NCBI RefSeq assembly: GCF_002157355.1
Contig: NZ_LYMK01000010.1
Location: 102,449 to 166,448 of the forward strand
Origin: Variovorax sp. JS1663
GTDB lineage: Bacteria; Pseudomonadota; Gammaproteobacteria; Burkholderiales; Burkholderiaceae_C
Length of the DNA stretch: 64,000 bases
Direction of reading: 5' to 3'
A model generated the notes under the pieces. The model was not told the DNA's origin. It saw nothing but the letters and a program-made list of their open reading frames with translations, and ran no database searches. Shown one piece after another: positions 50,299-57,605 of this stretch (position 1 is its first letter; each line of letters begins with the position of its first letter). The translations under genes and the position numbers were made by a program.

Positions 50299-51177
50299 TT
50301 AGACGCCGTCGGGCCGGGCCGGCAGCCGGGCGCCGGCCAGTCCCGGCTGCAGGATCAGCCGATCGCTCCCCGCATAGCACACGAAGCGCTTGTTCGTGGC
50401 CCTTCCGATCGCACACAGACCCACCTTGGTCGCGACCTCGTGCCCCATCTGCGTCATGCCGCTGCGCGAGACCACGATCGCCACGCCCATCTGCGCCGAC
50501 TTGATCACCATCTCGCTGGTCAGGCGGCCGGTGGTATAGAAAATGCGGCCGCCCTCGAGCTGGCCGGCCGGCTGCATCGCGATCCAGCCGGCGATGGTGT
50601 CGATGGCGTTGTGCCGCCCCACGTCCTCGACGAAGCAGCGCATCTGCGCATCGTCGTCGCCCTCACCCAGCGTGAACAGGGCGCAGCCGTGCACCGAGCC
50701 GGCTGACTTGTAGGTGCTCTCCTGGAGCCGGATCGCGTTGACCAGCGCGTAGAGCTGCGACTGCCGCATGCGGGTGTCGGGCAGTTCCAGGCGCTCGATG
50801 CCGGCCATCAGCTCGCCGAACACGCTGCCCTGGCCGCAGCCGGTGGTGACCACCTTCTTGGCGGTGCGCTCCTCGATGCGGTCGATGCCGGCATGCGTCT
50901 TCACCGCGGCGGCATTGACCTCCCAGTCGACGGTGATCGACTCGACGTCGGCGGCCGATTCGATCAGCCGCTGGTTCAGCAGGTAGCCGAGCACCAGCAG
51001 CTCGGGCTGCGCGCCCAGCGTCATCAGCGTGACCAGCTCGCGCCGGTCGACGTAGACCGTGAGGTCGCGCTCGGCGGGGATGGAGACCAGGCCGCGCTCG
51101 CCATGCTCGTCGATGACCTCGACCTCGCGCGTCAGCGGCGCGCGCGCCGAGCTCAGGCGCGGGAGCGCACGGGTCAC
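50299..51177 (-). CDS. fdhD: Formate dehydrogenase accessory sulfurtransferase FdhD, single-cysteine variant
   Basis: A 292-residue FdhD. It passes sulfur from the cysteine desulfurase to the molybdenum/tungsten cofactor of formate dehydrogenases. The loop VVTTGCGQGSVFGEL has Cys114, but the second cysteine of the E. coli-type CxxC is Gly117. Other landmarks are intact: KSAGSVHGCALFT, CFVEDVGRHNAIDT and TTGRLTSEMVIKSAQMGV. The GTG start at 51177 overlaps the stop of the upstream periplasmic gene. It is the last gene of the formate dehydrogenase operon and may serve both formate dehydrogenases here. Confidence 0.95.
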   Translation of the reverse strand: MTRALPRLSSARAPLTREVEVIDEHGERGLVSIPAERDLTVYVDRRELVTLMTLGAQPELLVLGYLLNQRLIESAADVESITVDWEVNAAAVKTHAGIDRIEERTAKKVVTTGCGQGSVFGELMAGIERLELPDTRMRQSQLYALVNAIRLQESTYKSAGSVHGCALFTLGEGDDDAQMRCFVEDVGRHNAIDTIAGWIAMQPAGQLEGGRIFYTTGRLTSEMVIKSAQMGVAIVVSRSGMTQMGHEVATKVGLCAIGRATNKRFVCYAGSDRLILQPGLAGARLPARPDGV

Positions 51178-51560
51178 TGCTTGGGCGTCGGATTCGCCGC
51201 TGCGGCCGGCTGCTGCGTGCTGGGCGGAGAGCTCGCCGTGCCGGGCGGCGAATGAGCGCCCGCGGCCTCGATCGGTTTCTGGTCCGGCGGCGTGTAGGCG
51301 AAAGGCCCGGGGTCGGCGCAGGACCCCGCGGGGGCCGGCGGCAACTGCTTGCCGGCGGCGGTGGCGCTCGCACGATAGCGCGCCGCCACCCTGTCCTGCG
51401 CCTGGCAGAGCTGGTAGGCCTCGACCTTGCCGCTCCACGCGGTGCGCGCCGCGGTCTCGGCCGCCTTGGCCTGGGCCTCGGGCGTGGCCGCCGGTGCGGG
51501 CAGCTTGGCGTATGCGCTTCCGGCCAGCACCAGGCCACAGGCGATGACGATCTTCTTCAT
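51174..51560 (-). CDS. Small periplasmic protein of the formate dehydrogenase operon
   Basis: A 128-residue exported protein. The signal peptide is MKKIVIACGLVLAGSAYA. The mature part has an alanine-rich helix and a possible disulfide pair (YQLCQAQDRVAARYRASA and AGSCADPGPF), then a Pro/Ala/Ser-rich tail. No family is recognised. The start overlaps the stop of the gamma-subunit gene (ATGA) and its stop overlaps fdhD. Such tight coupling on both sides argues that it has a part in the formate dehydrogenase system. Confidence 0.75.
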   Translation of the reverse strand: MKKIVIACGLVLAGSAYAKLPAPAATPEAQAKAAETAARTAWSGKVEAYQLCQAQDRVAARYRASATAAGKQLPPAPAGSCADPGPFAYTPPDQKPIEAAGAHSPPGTASSPPSTQQPAAAANPTPKQ

Positions 51561-52771
51561 GAGGGATTTCCTTCGACCCGGACGCTGCCGACCGTGGCGC
51601 CCGCCCGCGCCTCCTGGCTGCGCTGCGCGGGGATCTTGCCGGCGGCCACGTCCTCGTACCAGTACGCATGATGTTCGCGCGCCCAGGTCTCGTCCACGTA
51701 GCCGTGGCGCATCGCATCGTAGGCGCCGTTCATGCCGAGGGTACCGATGTAGATGTGGCCCAGGATCATCGCCATCATCAGGATGGTCGCCACCGCGTGG
51801 ATCATGTGGGCGATCTGCATCTCGCCCCGCGTATAGACGAAGCCGGGGAGCAGCTTGTCGAGGAACAGGCCGGAGCCGGCCACGATGCTGCCCAGCACCA
51901 GCACGCCGCCCCAGAACACCACCTTCTCGCCGGCATTGAAGCGGTGCGAAGGGGGCTCGTGGCTGCGCCCGAAGAGGCCACCCGCCTTCATCACCCATTT
52001 CAGGTCGTAGGCCCGCGGCAGGTTGTCGCGCACGAAGGTGATGAACATCAGCACCAGCGTCACCACGAACAGCGGCCCCACGAAGTTGTGGACGGTCTTC
52101 AGGGCGTAGGTCAGCCAGCCGAACAGCGCCGCGCCGATCACCGGCAAGAGGAAGAACTTGCCGAAGGCCATCACCAGGCCCGAGACGGCCAGCGTGACGA
52201 AGGCAATCGCATTGGACCAATGGGTAGCGCGCTCGAAGGGCGTGAAGCGCTCGATCCTGCGGCCTGTCTCGGCGCCGTGCAGCCGGATCGCTCCGTGGGT
52301 GAAGTAGTAGATCGCGATCGCCAGAACGACGACGAAAAGCAGGGCCGCCCCATAGGGAATGATCCAGTCGTTGCGCACCTGGCGCCAGGCTTCGCCGGCA
52401 TTGGTGAAACGCGAGCCCGGGTACTGCACGAAGGGCTGGATCAGGTTGCCGGCCTCGGGCGCCTGCGCATGCGGGAGGCTGCTGTAGCCGGTCACGCCCT
52501 GCCCCACCTGGCGCCACATCGGCGCGTTGTTGCCGGGCTGCACCTTCTGACGCTCGCCGTTGCTCTGCGCCAGGTAGTTCGGGTCGGCGCTGGCCTCGGG
52601 CTTGACCTCGAAGATGTTCTGGCTCTTGATGCCACCCGGCGCGGGCGCTGCGGCAGGCGCCGGCGGTGCCTCGGTGACGGCGCCGCCGGCGGCCGGACCT
52701 TGCGCCTGGGCCGCGGCGATGCCGCAGGCGAGGCCGGCCGCGAGGACCAGCGCATGCAGGGCTTTGTTCAT
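51557..52771 (-). CDS. Formate dehydrogenase gamma subunit (cytochrome b)
   Basis: A 404-residue membrane subunit. A signal peptide (~1-25) and a Pro/Ala-rich periplasmic stretch (~26-130) precede the cytochrome b561-type core. That core has helices at about 145-165, 190-210, 215-260 and 300-385, and histidines in RATHWSNAIAFVTL, LKTVHNFVG and MIHAVATILMMAMILGHIYIGTLG that can hold two b hemes. It passes electrons from the beta subunit to quinone. The ATG at 52771 has GGAGG upstream. The N-terminal extension is longer than in E. coli FdnI. Confidence 0.93.
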   Translation of the reverse strand: MNKALHALVLAAGLACGIAAAQAQGPAAGGAVTEAPPAPAAAPAPGGIKSQNIFEVKPEASADPNYLAQSNGERQKVQPGNNAPMWRQVGQGVTGYSSLPHAQAPEAGNLIQPFVQYPGSRFTNAGEAWRQVRNDWIIPYGAALLFVVVLAIAIYYFTHGAIRLHGAETGRRIERFTPFERATHWSNAIAFVTLAVSGLVMAFGKFFLLPVIGAALFGWLTYALKTVHNFVGPLFVVTLVLMFITFVRDNLPRAYDLKWVMKAGGLFGRSHEPPSHRFNAGEKVVFWGGVLVLGSIVAGSGLFLDKLLPGFVYTRGEMQIAHMIHAVATILMMAMILGHIYIGTLGMNGAYDAMRHGYVDETWAREHHAYWYEDVAAGKIPAQRSQEARAGATVGSVRVEGNPS

Positions 52772-52787
52772 GCCGCCTCCATCGCGC

Positions 52788-53039
52788 TCAGTTGTCGCGG
52801 GTGTAGTCGTTCTGGCCGTTCTGCGCACGGGTCTTGAGCTGCTGCTCCCAAGCGCCCTTGTCGCCCACCTTCCAACCAGAGGCGGTGAAGGCGGTGCCGG
52901 TGTCGGCCTTCGTGCCGGTGCCTGTCCAGGGTGCGGCATCGAGCTTCACACCCTCCGCGTTGGTCTGCGGCTTCTCGCCACAGGCCGCGAGCAGCGCGGC
53001 GACCGCCACCATCGCCGCCAGACGTGCGGCGCGCCTCAC
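52788..53039 (-). CDS. Small lipoprotein inside the formate dehydrogenase operon
   Basis: An 83-residue protein. Its GTG start at 53039 overlaps the beta-subunit stop (GTGA). The N-terminus RRAARLAAMVAVAALLAACGEK is a lipoprotein signal with lipobox LAAC. The mature ~60 residues (KLDAAPWTGTGTKADTGTAF, GWKVGDKGAWEQQLKTRAQN) are polar and end NDYTRDN. No family is recognised. It lies between the beta and gamma genes, where E. coli and most described operons have nothing, so it may help assemble or anchor the complex on the periplasmic side. Confidence 0.78.
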   Translation of the reverse strand: MRRAARLAAMVAVAALLAACGEKPQTNAEGVKLDAAPWTGTGTKADTGTAFTASGWKVGDKGAWEQQLKTRAQNGQNDYTRDN

Positions 53040-53656
53040 TTGGTGCCCCCGTTGGTCGGCGTGCCGGCCTGCTGCGAGCCGTAGGCCGTGCCCCAGCCCC
53101 AGACCTCGGCGCCCTTGCCGCGATGCAGCACGCGGGTGCGGAAGATGTCGGCCACCACGTCGCCGTCGCCGGCCAGCAGGGCCTTGGTGGAGCACATCTC
53201 GGCGCAGGCCGGAAGCTTGCCCTCGGCCAGGCGGTTGCGGCCGTACTTCTCGAACTCGGCCTGCGAGCCGTTGGCCTCGGGGCCTCCGGCGCAGAAGGTG
53301 CACTTGTCCATCTTGCCGCGCGCGCCGAAGGTGCCCTTCGACGGGAACTGCGGCGCGCCGAAGGGGCAGGCGTAGGAGCAGTAGCCGCAGCCGATGCAGA
53401 CGTCCTTGTCGTGCAACACCACGCCTTCCTCGGTGCGGTAGAAGCACTGCACCGGGCACACCGCCATGCAGGGCGCGTCGGAGCAGTGCATGCAGGCCAC
53501 CGAGATCGACTTCTCGCCCGGCACACCGTCGTTCAGGGTGACCACGCGGCGCCGGTTGACGCCCCAGGGCACCTCGTTCTCGTTCTTGCAGGCCGTGACG
53601 CAGCCGTTGCACTCGATGCAGCGCTCGGCGTCGCAGACAAACTTCATTCTTGCCAT
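53036..53656 (-). CDS. fdh3B: Formate dehydrogenase beta subunit (FDH3 type)
   Basis: A 206-residue electron-transfer subunit with four [4Fe-4S] cysteine groups: CIECNGCVTACKNEN, CMHCSDAPCMAVCP, CIGCGYCSYACPFG, and CTFCAGG with a later CAEMCSTKAL. It lacks the C-terminal membrane anchor of E. coli FdnH, as in FDH3-type enzymes. It lies 10 bases after the alpha gene and overlaps the small lipoprotein gene. It has no signal peptide, so it should be exported together with the Tat-bearing alpha subunit. Confidence 0.95.
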   Translation of the reverse strand: MARMKFVCDAERCIECNGCVTACKNENEVPWGVNRRRVVTLNDGVPGEKSISVACMHCSDAPCMAVCPVQCFYRTEEGVVLHDKDVCIGCGYCSYACPFGAPQFPSKGTFGARGKMDKCTFCAGGPEANGSQAEFEKYGRNRLAEGKLPACAEMCSTKALLAGDGDVVADIFRTRVLHRGKGAEVWGWGTAYGSQQAGTPTNGGTK

Positions 53657-53666
53657 TCAGTGCCCC

Positions 53667-56651
53667 TCAAGCTTTCTCGATGTTGCAGACGGTCGTCTTC
53701 GTCTCTTGCATCATGGTCACGCTGTCGTAGCCGTAGGTGGTCGAGGTGTTGATCGCCTCGCCGCGCACCACCGGCGCCGCGCCCGCCGGGTAGTAGGGCA
53801 GCATGTCCGCGCCCTGCCAGTGGCCGGAGAAATGGAAGGGCATGAAGACCGTGTCCGGCCCCACCCGCTCGGTGACCAGCGCCTGCACGTTGAGCTTGGC
53901 GCCGGTGGGCGTGTGCACCCAGGCGCGCTCGCCGTTGCGGATGTTCTTCTCGGCCGCCACCTTGGGATTGATCTCGATGAACATCTCCTGCTGCAGTTCG
54001 GCCAGCCAGGGGTTGGAGCGCGTCTCCTCGCCGCCGCCCTCGTACTCGACCAGCCGGCCCGAGGTCATGATGTACGGGAACTTCTCCGCCACCTTGTCCG
54101 CGATGTTCTTCTGCTGCACGCTCTTGTAGAGGGTGGGCAGGCGCCAGAAGGCCATCTTGTCGTCGTGCGTGGGGTACTTGGCCATGAGGTCCGGCCGCGT
54201 GCCGTAGAGCGGCTCGCGGTGCTGCGGGATCGCATCGGGGAAGTTCCACACCACTGCCCGTGCCTTGGCGTTGCCGAAGGGGTGGCAGCCGTGGTTCTTC
54301 ATGAACACCCGGATCATCCCGCCCGAGGAGTCGGTCTTCCAGTTCTTGCCCTCGGCCTTGGCCTTCTCGGCGTCGGTGAGCTCGTCCCACCAACCCAGCT
54401 TCTTGAGCAGCATGTGGTCCAGCTCCGGGTAGCCGGTGGTGATCTCCGCGCCCAGCGAGCACGAGCCGTCCTCGGCCAGCAGATTCTTGCCATTGCGCTC
54501 CACGCCGAAGTTGGCGCGGAAGTTGCCGCCGCCGTCCATCACGTGCCTGGAGGTGTCGTAGAGGTTGGCGCTGCCCGGGTGCTTGAGCTCGGGGGTGCCG
54601 TAGCAGGGCCAGGGCAGGCCGAAGTAGTCGCCCGTGAGGTCGTAGCCGTTGACCTTGTCCTTGCCGGACCTGGCGCGCAGCGTGCGCACGTCGAAGGCGC
54701 CCATGTTGCGCATGTGGGCCTGCAGGCGCTCGGGGCTCTGGCCGGTGTAGCCGATGGTCCAGGTGCACTTGTTGATCTCGCGCAGGATGTCGTCGGGGAT
54801 GGGTTCGTCCATCCCGTTGACCTTCTGCATGCGGTAGTTCTTGCTGAGCTCCTTGCCGAAGCCGAGCCGATCGGCGAACTGCTGCATGATCATGTGGTCG
54901 CTGCGGCTTTCCCACAGCGGCTCGATGACCTTCTCGCGCCATTGCAGCGAGCGGTTGGAGGCGGTGACCGAGCCGCTGGTCTCGAACTGCGTGCAGGCCG
55001 GCAGCAGGTAGACCGCGCGCTTGGGATTCTGGTCCTCCGGCCGCCCCGGCATGGCGGCCATGGCCGCGGTGGCCGAGGGGTACGGGTCCACCACCACCAG
55101 CAGGTCCAGCTTGTCCATGGCCCGCTTCATCTCGAGGCCGCGGGTCTGCGAGTTGGGCGCATGGCCCCAGTAGAAGACGCCGCGCAGGTTGGCGTCCTGG
55201 TCGATCAGCTCGTTCTTCTCGAGCACACCGTCGATCCAGCGCGAGACCGTGATGCCCGGCTTGGTCATCATCGCGGGCGACGAGAACTGCTTCTTGATCC
55301 ACTCGTAGTCCACGCCCCAGGTGGCCGCGAAGTGCCGCCAGGCGCCTTCGGCGATGCCGTAGTAGCCGGGCAGCGAGTCGGGATTGGGGCCGACGTCGGT
55401 CGCGCCCTGCACGTTGTCGTGCCCGCGGAAGATGTTGGTGCCGCCGCCCGACTTGCCCACGTTGCCCAGGGCCAGCTGCAGGATGCAGGAGGCGCGGACG
55501 ATGGCGTTGCCGATGGTGTGCTGCGTCTGGCCCATGCACCAGACGATGGTGCCGGGCCGGTTCTCGTTCAGCCAGGTCGCCACCTTGAGCACCTGGGCCT
55601 CCTTGACGCCGCAGGCCTCCTCGACCTTGTCGGGCGTCCACTTGGCCATCACCTCGGCGCGCACCTCGTCCATGCCGTAGACGCGGTCGTTGATGTACTT
55701 CTTGTCTTCCCACCCGTTCTTGAAGATGTGGTGAAGCACGCCGAACAGGAAGGGAATGTCCGAGCCGGAGCGGATGCGCACGTACTCGTCGGCCTTGGCC
55801 GCGGTGCGGGTGAAGCGCGGATCGACCACGATCACCTTGCAGCCGTTCTCCTTGGCGTGCAGCAGGTGCAGCATGCTCACCGGGTGCGCCTCGGCGGCGT
55901 TCGAGCCGATGTAGAGCGCGACCCTGGCGTTGCGCATGTCGTTGTACGAATTGGTCATGGCGCCGTAGCCCCATGTGTTGGCCACGCCGGCCACCGTGGT
56001 CGAGTGGCAGATCCGCGCCTGATGGTCGCAGTTGTTGCTGCCGAAGAAGCTGACGAACTTGCGCAGGAGGTAGGCCTGCTCGTTGTTGTGCTTGCTGGAG
56101 CCGATCCAGTACACGGCGTCGGGCCCGCTGGCCTGGCGCAGTTCCTTGAGCCTGGCCGTGATCTCGTCGAGCGCCTGATCCCAGCTGATGCGCTGGTACT
56201 TCCCGTCCACCAGCTTCATCGGATAGCGCAGGCGGTATTCGCCGTGGCCGTGCTCGCGCAGCGCGGCGCCCTTGGCACAGTGCGCGCCCAGGTTGAGCGG
56301 CGAATCGAACACCGGCTCCTGGCGCACCCAGACACCGTTCTCGACCACGGCATCGGCGGCGCAGCCCACCGAGCAGTGGGTGCACACGGTGCGACGGACC
56401 TCGATCTTGCCCCCGCCGATCGCGGGCGCCCTGCCCTCGGCGGCATCGGCCTTGCGCATCAGGGTGAGCTGGCCGGCGGCCAGGCCCACGCCCACGCCCA
56501 GCCCCGAGCGGCGCAGGAAGGCGCGCCGGTCCATGGTCGGCAGTGCGCCGGCCAGCCCGCGGCGCAGGCTGTGGACGAAGGGCGAGGTGGAAGAAGAACG
56601 GGAAGCAGCGCCCTCATGCGCGGCGCCACTGGATTTGCGGGTCAACAGCAT
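53667..56651 (-). CDS. Formate dehydrogenase alpha subunit, Tat-exported molybdo/tungsto-enzyme
   Basis: A 994-residue catalytic subunit. The Tat motif DRRAFLRRSG is at ~41-50, preceded by a 40-residue N-tail; an ATG at 56534 would remove that tail. The proximal [4Fe-4S] motif is CTHCSVGC ... HCAKG. The metal ligand is Cys215, followed by the essential His216 (ARICHS), so it is a cysteine rather than a selenocysteine enzyme. The bis-MGD binding regions and the C-terminal FHFSGHWQGADML follow. It oxidises formate to CO2 on the periplasmic side, handing electrons to the beta and gamma subunits. Confidence 0.96.
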   Translation of the reverse strand: MLLTRKSSGAAHEGAASRSSSTSPFVHSLRRGLAGALPTMDRRAFLRRSGLGVGVGLAAGQLTLMRKADAAEGRAPAIGGGKIEVRRTVCTHCSVGCAADAVVENGVWVRQEPVFDSPLNLGAHCAKGAALREHGHGEYRLRYPMKLVDGKYQRISWDQALDEITARLKELRQASGPDAVYWIGSSKHNNEQAYLLRKFVSFFGSNNCDHQARICHSTTVAGVANTWGYGAMTNSYNDMRNARVALYIGSNAAEAHPVSMLHLLHAKENGCKVIVVDPRFTRTAAKADEYVRIRSGSDIPFLFGVLHHIFKNGWEDKKYINDRVYGMDEVRAEVMAKWTPDKVEEACGVKEAQVLKVATWLNENRPGTIVWCMGQTQHTIGNAIVRASCILQLALGNVGKSGGGTNIFRGHDNVQGATDVGPNPDSLPGYYGIAEGAWRHFAATWGVDYEWIKKQFSSPAMMTKPGITVSRWIDGVLEKNELIDQDANLRGVFYWGHAPNSQTRGLEMKRAMDKLDLLVVVDPYPSATAAMAAMPGRPEDQNPKRAVYLLPACTQFETSGSVTASNRSLQWREKVIEPLWESRSDHMIMQQFADRLGFGKELSKNYRMQKVNGMDEPIPDDILREINKCTWTIGYTGQSPERLQAHMRNMGAFDVRTLRARSGKDKVNGYDLTGDYFGLPWPCYGTPELKHPGSANLYDTSRHVMDGGGNFRANFGVERNGKNLLAEDGSCSLGAEITTGYPELDHMLLKKLGWWDELTDAEKAKAEGKNWKTDSSGGMIRVFMKNHGCHPFGNAKARAVVWNFPDAIPQHREPLYGTRPDLMAKYPTHDDKMAFWRLPTLYKSVQQKNIADKVAEKFPYIMTSGRLVEYEGGGEETRSNPWLAELQQEMFIEINPKVAAEKNIRNGERAWVHTPTGAKLNVQALVTERVGPDTVFMPFHFSGHWQGADMLPYYPAGAAPVVRGEAINTSTTYGYDSVTMMQETKTTVCNIEKA

Positions 56652-56663
56652 GGCATGGGGTCC

Positions 56664-56882
56664 TCAGGCCGAAGTGCTCTGGTAGTAGCGCTTGACGTGT
56701 TCGCTCAGCGTGTAGCCCCCACCCTTCTCGGGCGCAGGTGGGAGCGTGGAAGCGGCAGTGGCTGGCGCCTCCACCCGTGGCAGCACCGTGACGGCGGCCG
56801 CGGCGGCGCCGACCGAGGCGGCGCCCAGAAAGAAGCCCCGACGGGATGCCGGCTGGGGGCCGGCGGATTGGCTGTCCTGCAT
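56664..56882 (-). CDS. Small Tat-signal protein preceding formate dehydrogenase alpha
   Basis: A 72-residue protein. After MQDSQSAGPQPA comes SRRGFFLGAASVGAAAAAVTVLP, a Tat signal, then a short tail ending GYTLSEHVKRYYQSTSA. The ATG at 56882 has GGAG 5 bases upstream. Small Tat proteins of this kind commonly stand before FDH3-type alpha genes and are presumed assembly or anchor factors, but their role is not proven. Its stop lies 12 bases before the alpha start. It is the first gene after the candidate internal promoter. Confidence 0.88.
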   Translation of the reverse strand: MQDSQSAGPQPASRRGFFLGAASVGAAAAAVTVLPRVEAPATAASTLPPAPEKGGGYTLSEHVKRYYQSTSA

Positions 56883-56914
56883 GCGAACTCCGGGAGTGGC
56901 TCTGTCAAAACCGG

Positions 56915-56934
56915 ATATGAAACCAGTTACATAT
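56915..56934. promoter_or_regulatory. 20-bp palindrome, operator candidate
   Basis: ATATGAAACCAGTTACATAT is an inverted repeat of the form ATATGnAAC-N2-GTTnCATAT, with one mismatched pair. It sits in an AT-rich island just downstream of the candidate -10 box, where a bound protein would block transcription start. It does not resemble the FNR, NarL or ModE consensus. The binding factor is unknown. Confidence 0.6.
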
Positions 56935-56940
56935 GTTTGG

Positions 56941-56969
56941 ATACTAGTCCAGACCCTAATACAGGACAA
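56941..56969 (-). promoter_or_regulatory. Candidate sigma-70 promoter for formate dehydrogenase structural genes
   Basis: On the minus strand TTGTCC (56969-56964) and TAGTAT (56946-56941) are separated by exactly 17 bases. It lies in a 111-base gap after the chaperone gene and before the small Tat protein gene, 60 bases upstream of its start. Each hexamer departs from consensus by one or two bases. Confidence 0.55.
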
Positions 56970-56993
56970 CGAGGTGCCCCAAAGCCCCCGAGG

Positions 56994-57605
56994 CTAGTCC
57001 AGCATGTCGAAGCCCTGGGCCTCGACCTCGGCGAAGGCGCGGGTCAGGCCGGCCAGCGCGGCATAGAAGCGCGCCTTCGGATGCTGCACCACCGCATCGC
57101 AGAGGGTGGGCAGCCAGGGTTGCAGATGCGCCGAGAAGAAGGCCCGCTGTTGGGTGAGGTTGGCCACGGCCGCGTCCTCGCCGGCGATCAGGTAGCGCAT
57201 GACCTCGAACAGGCAGGCCACGTGGTCTTCGCTCTCGGACACCGCCTGGTCGCGCGCCAGGCCGAGCCGCGCCAGGTCCCCACGCAGGCGGGCGAGCGGC
57301 TTGTCGTTGAGGAAGCCGCTGAGGTAGTGCGAGCCGAACACGTAGACCTCGGGCTTGCCGATGCCGCCGAAGAGGGCGTCGTATTCCTCGCGCGCGGCGG
57401 GCGCGTCGATGCCGCGTGCCGCGCCGACCAACTGGCGCCACGGCTCTTCGAGGAAGCCCCCGGCGGCCGGCGCCTCGGTCGGCGCGACCTGGAAGGCTGC
57501 CAGCAGCTCCGCATCGGGCGCCGCATACCAAAGCCGCGCGAGCAGGCCGTAGAGCTCGGCACGCGCGAGCTCCTCATCGAGCGCAGACGAAGGGGGAAGG
57601 CTCAT
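56994..57605 (-). CDS. TorD/DmsD-family molecular chaperone
   Basis: A 203-residue helical protein of the NarJ/TorD/DmsD chaperone family. Typical elements are ELARAELYGLLARLWY at the N-terminus, REEYDALFGGIGKPEVYVFGSHYLSGFLNDKPLARLR in the middle and the acidic SESEDHVACLFEVMRYLI. Such chaperones bind the Tat signal of molybdoenzymes until the cofactor is loaded; the target is most likely the alpha subunit downstream. The start overlaps the stop of the polyferredoxin gene (ATGA). Confidence 0.9.
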   Translation of the reverse strand: MSLPPSSALDEELARAELYGLLARLWYAAPDAELLAAFQVAPTEAPAAGGFLEEPWRQLVGAARGIDAPAAREEYDALFGGIGKPEVYVFGSHYLSGFLNDKPLARLRGDLARLGLARDQAVSESEDHVACLFEVMRYLIAGEDAAVANLTQQRAFFSAHLQPWLPTLCDAVVQHPKARFYAALAGLTRAFAEVEAQGFDMLD

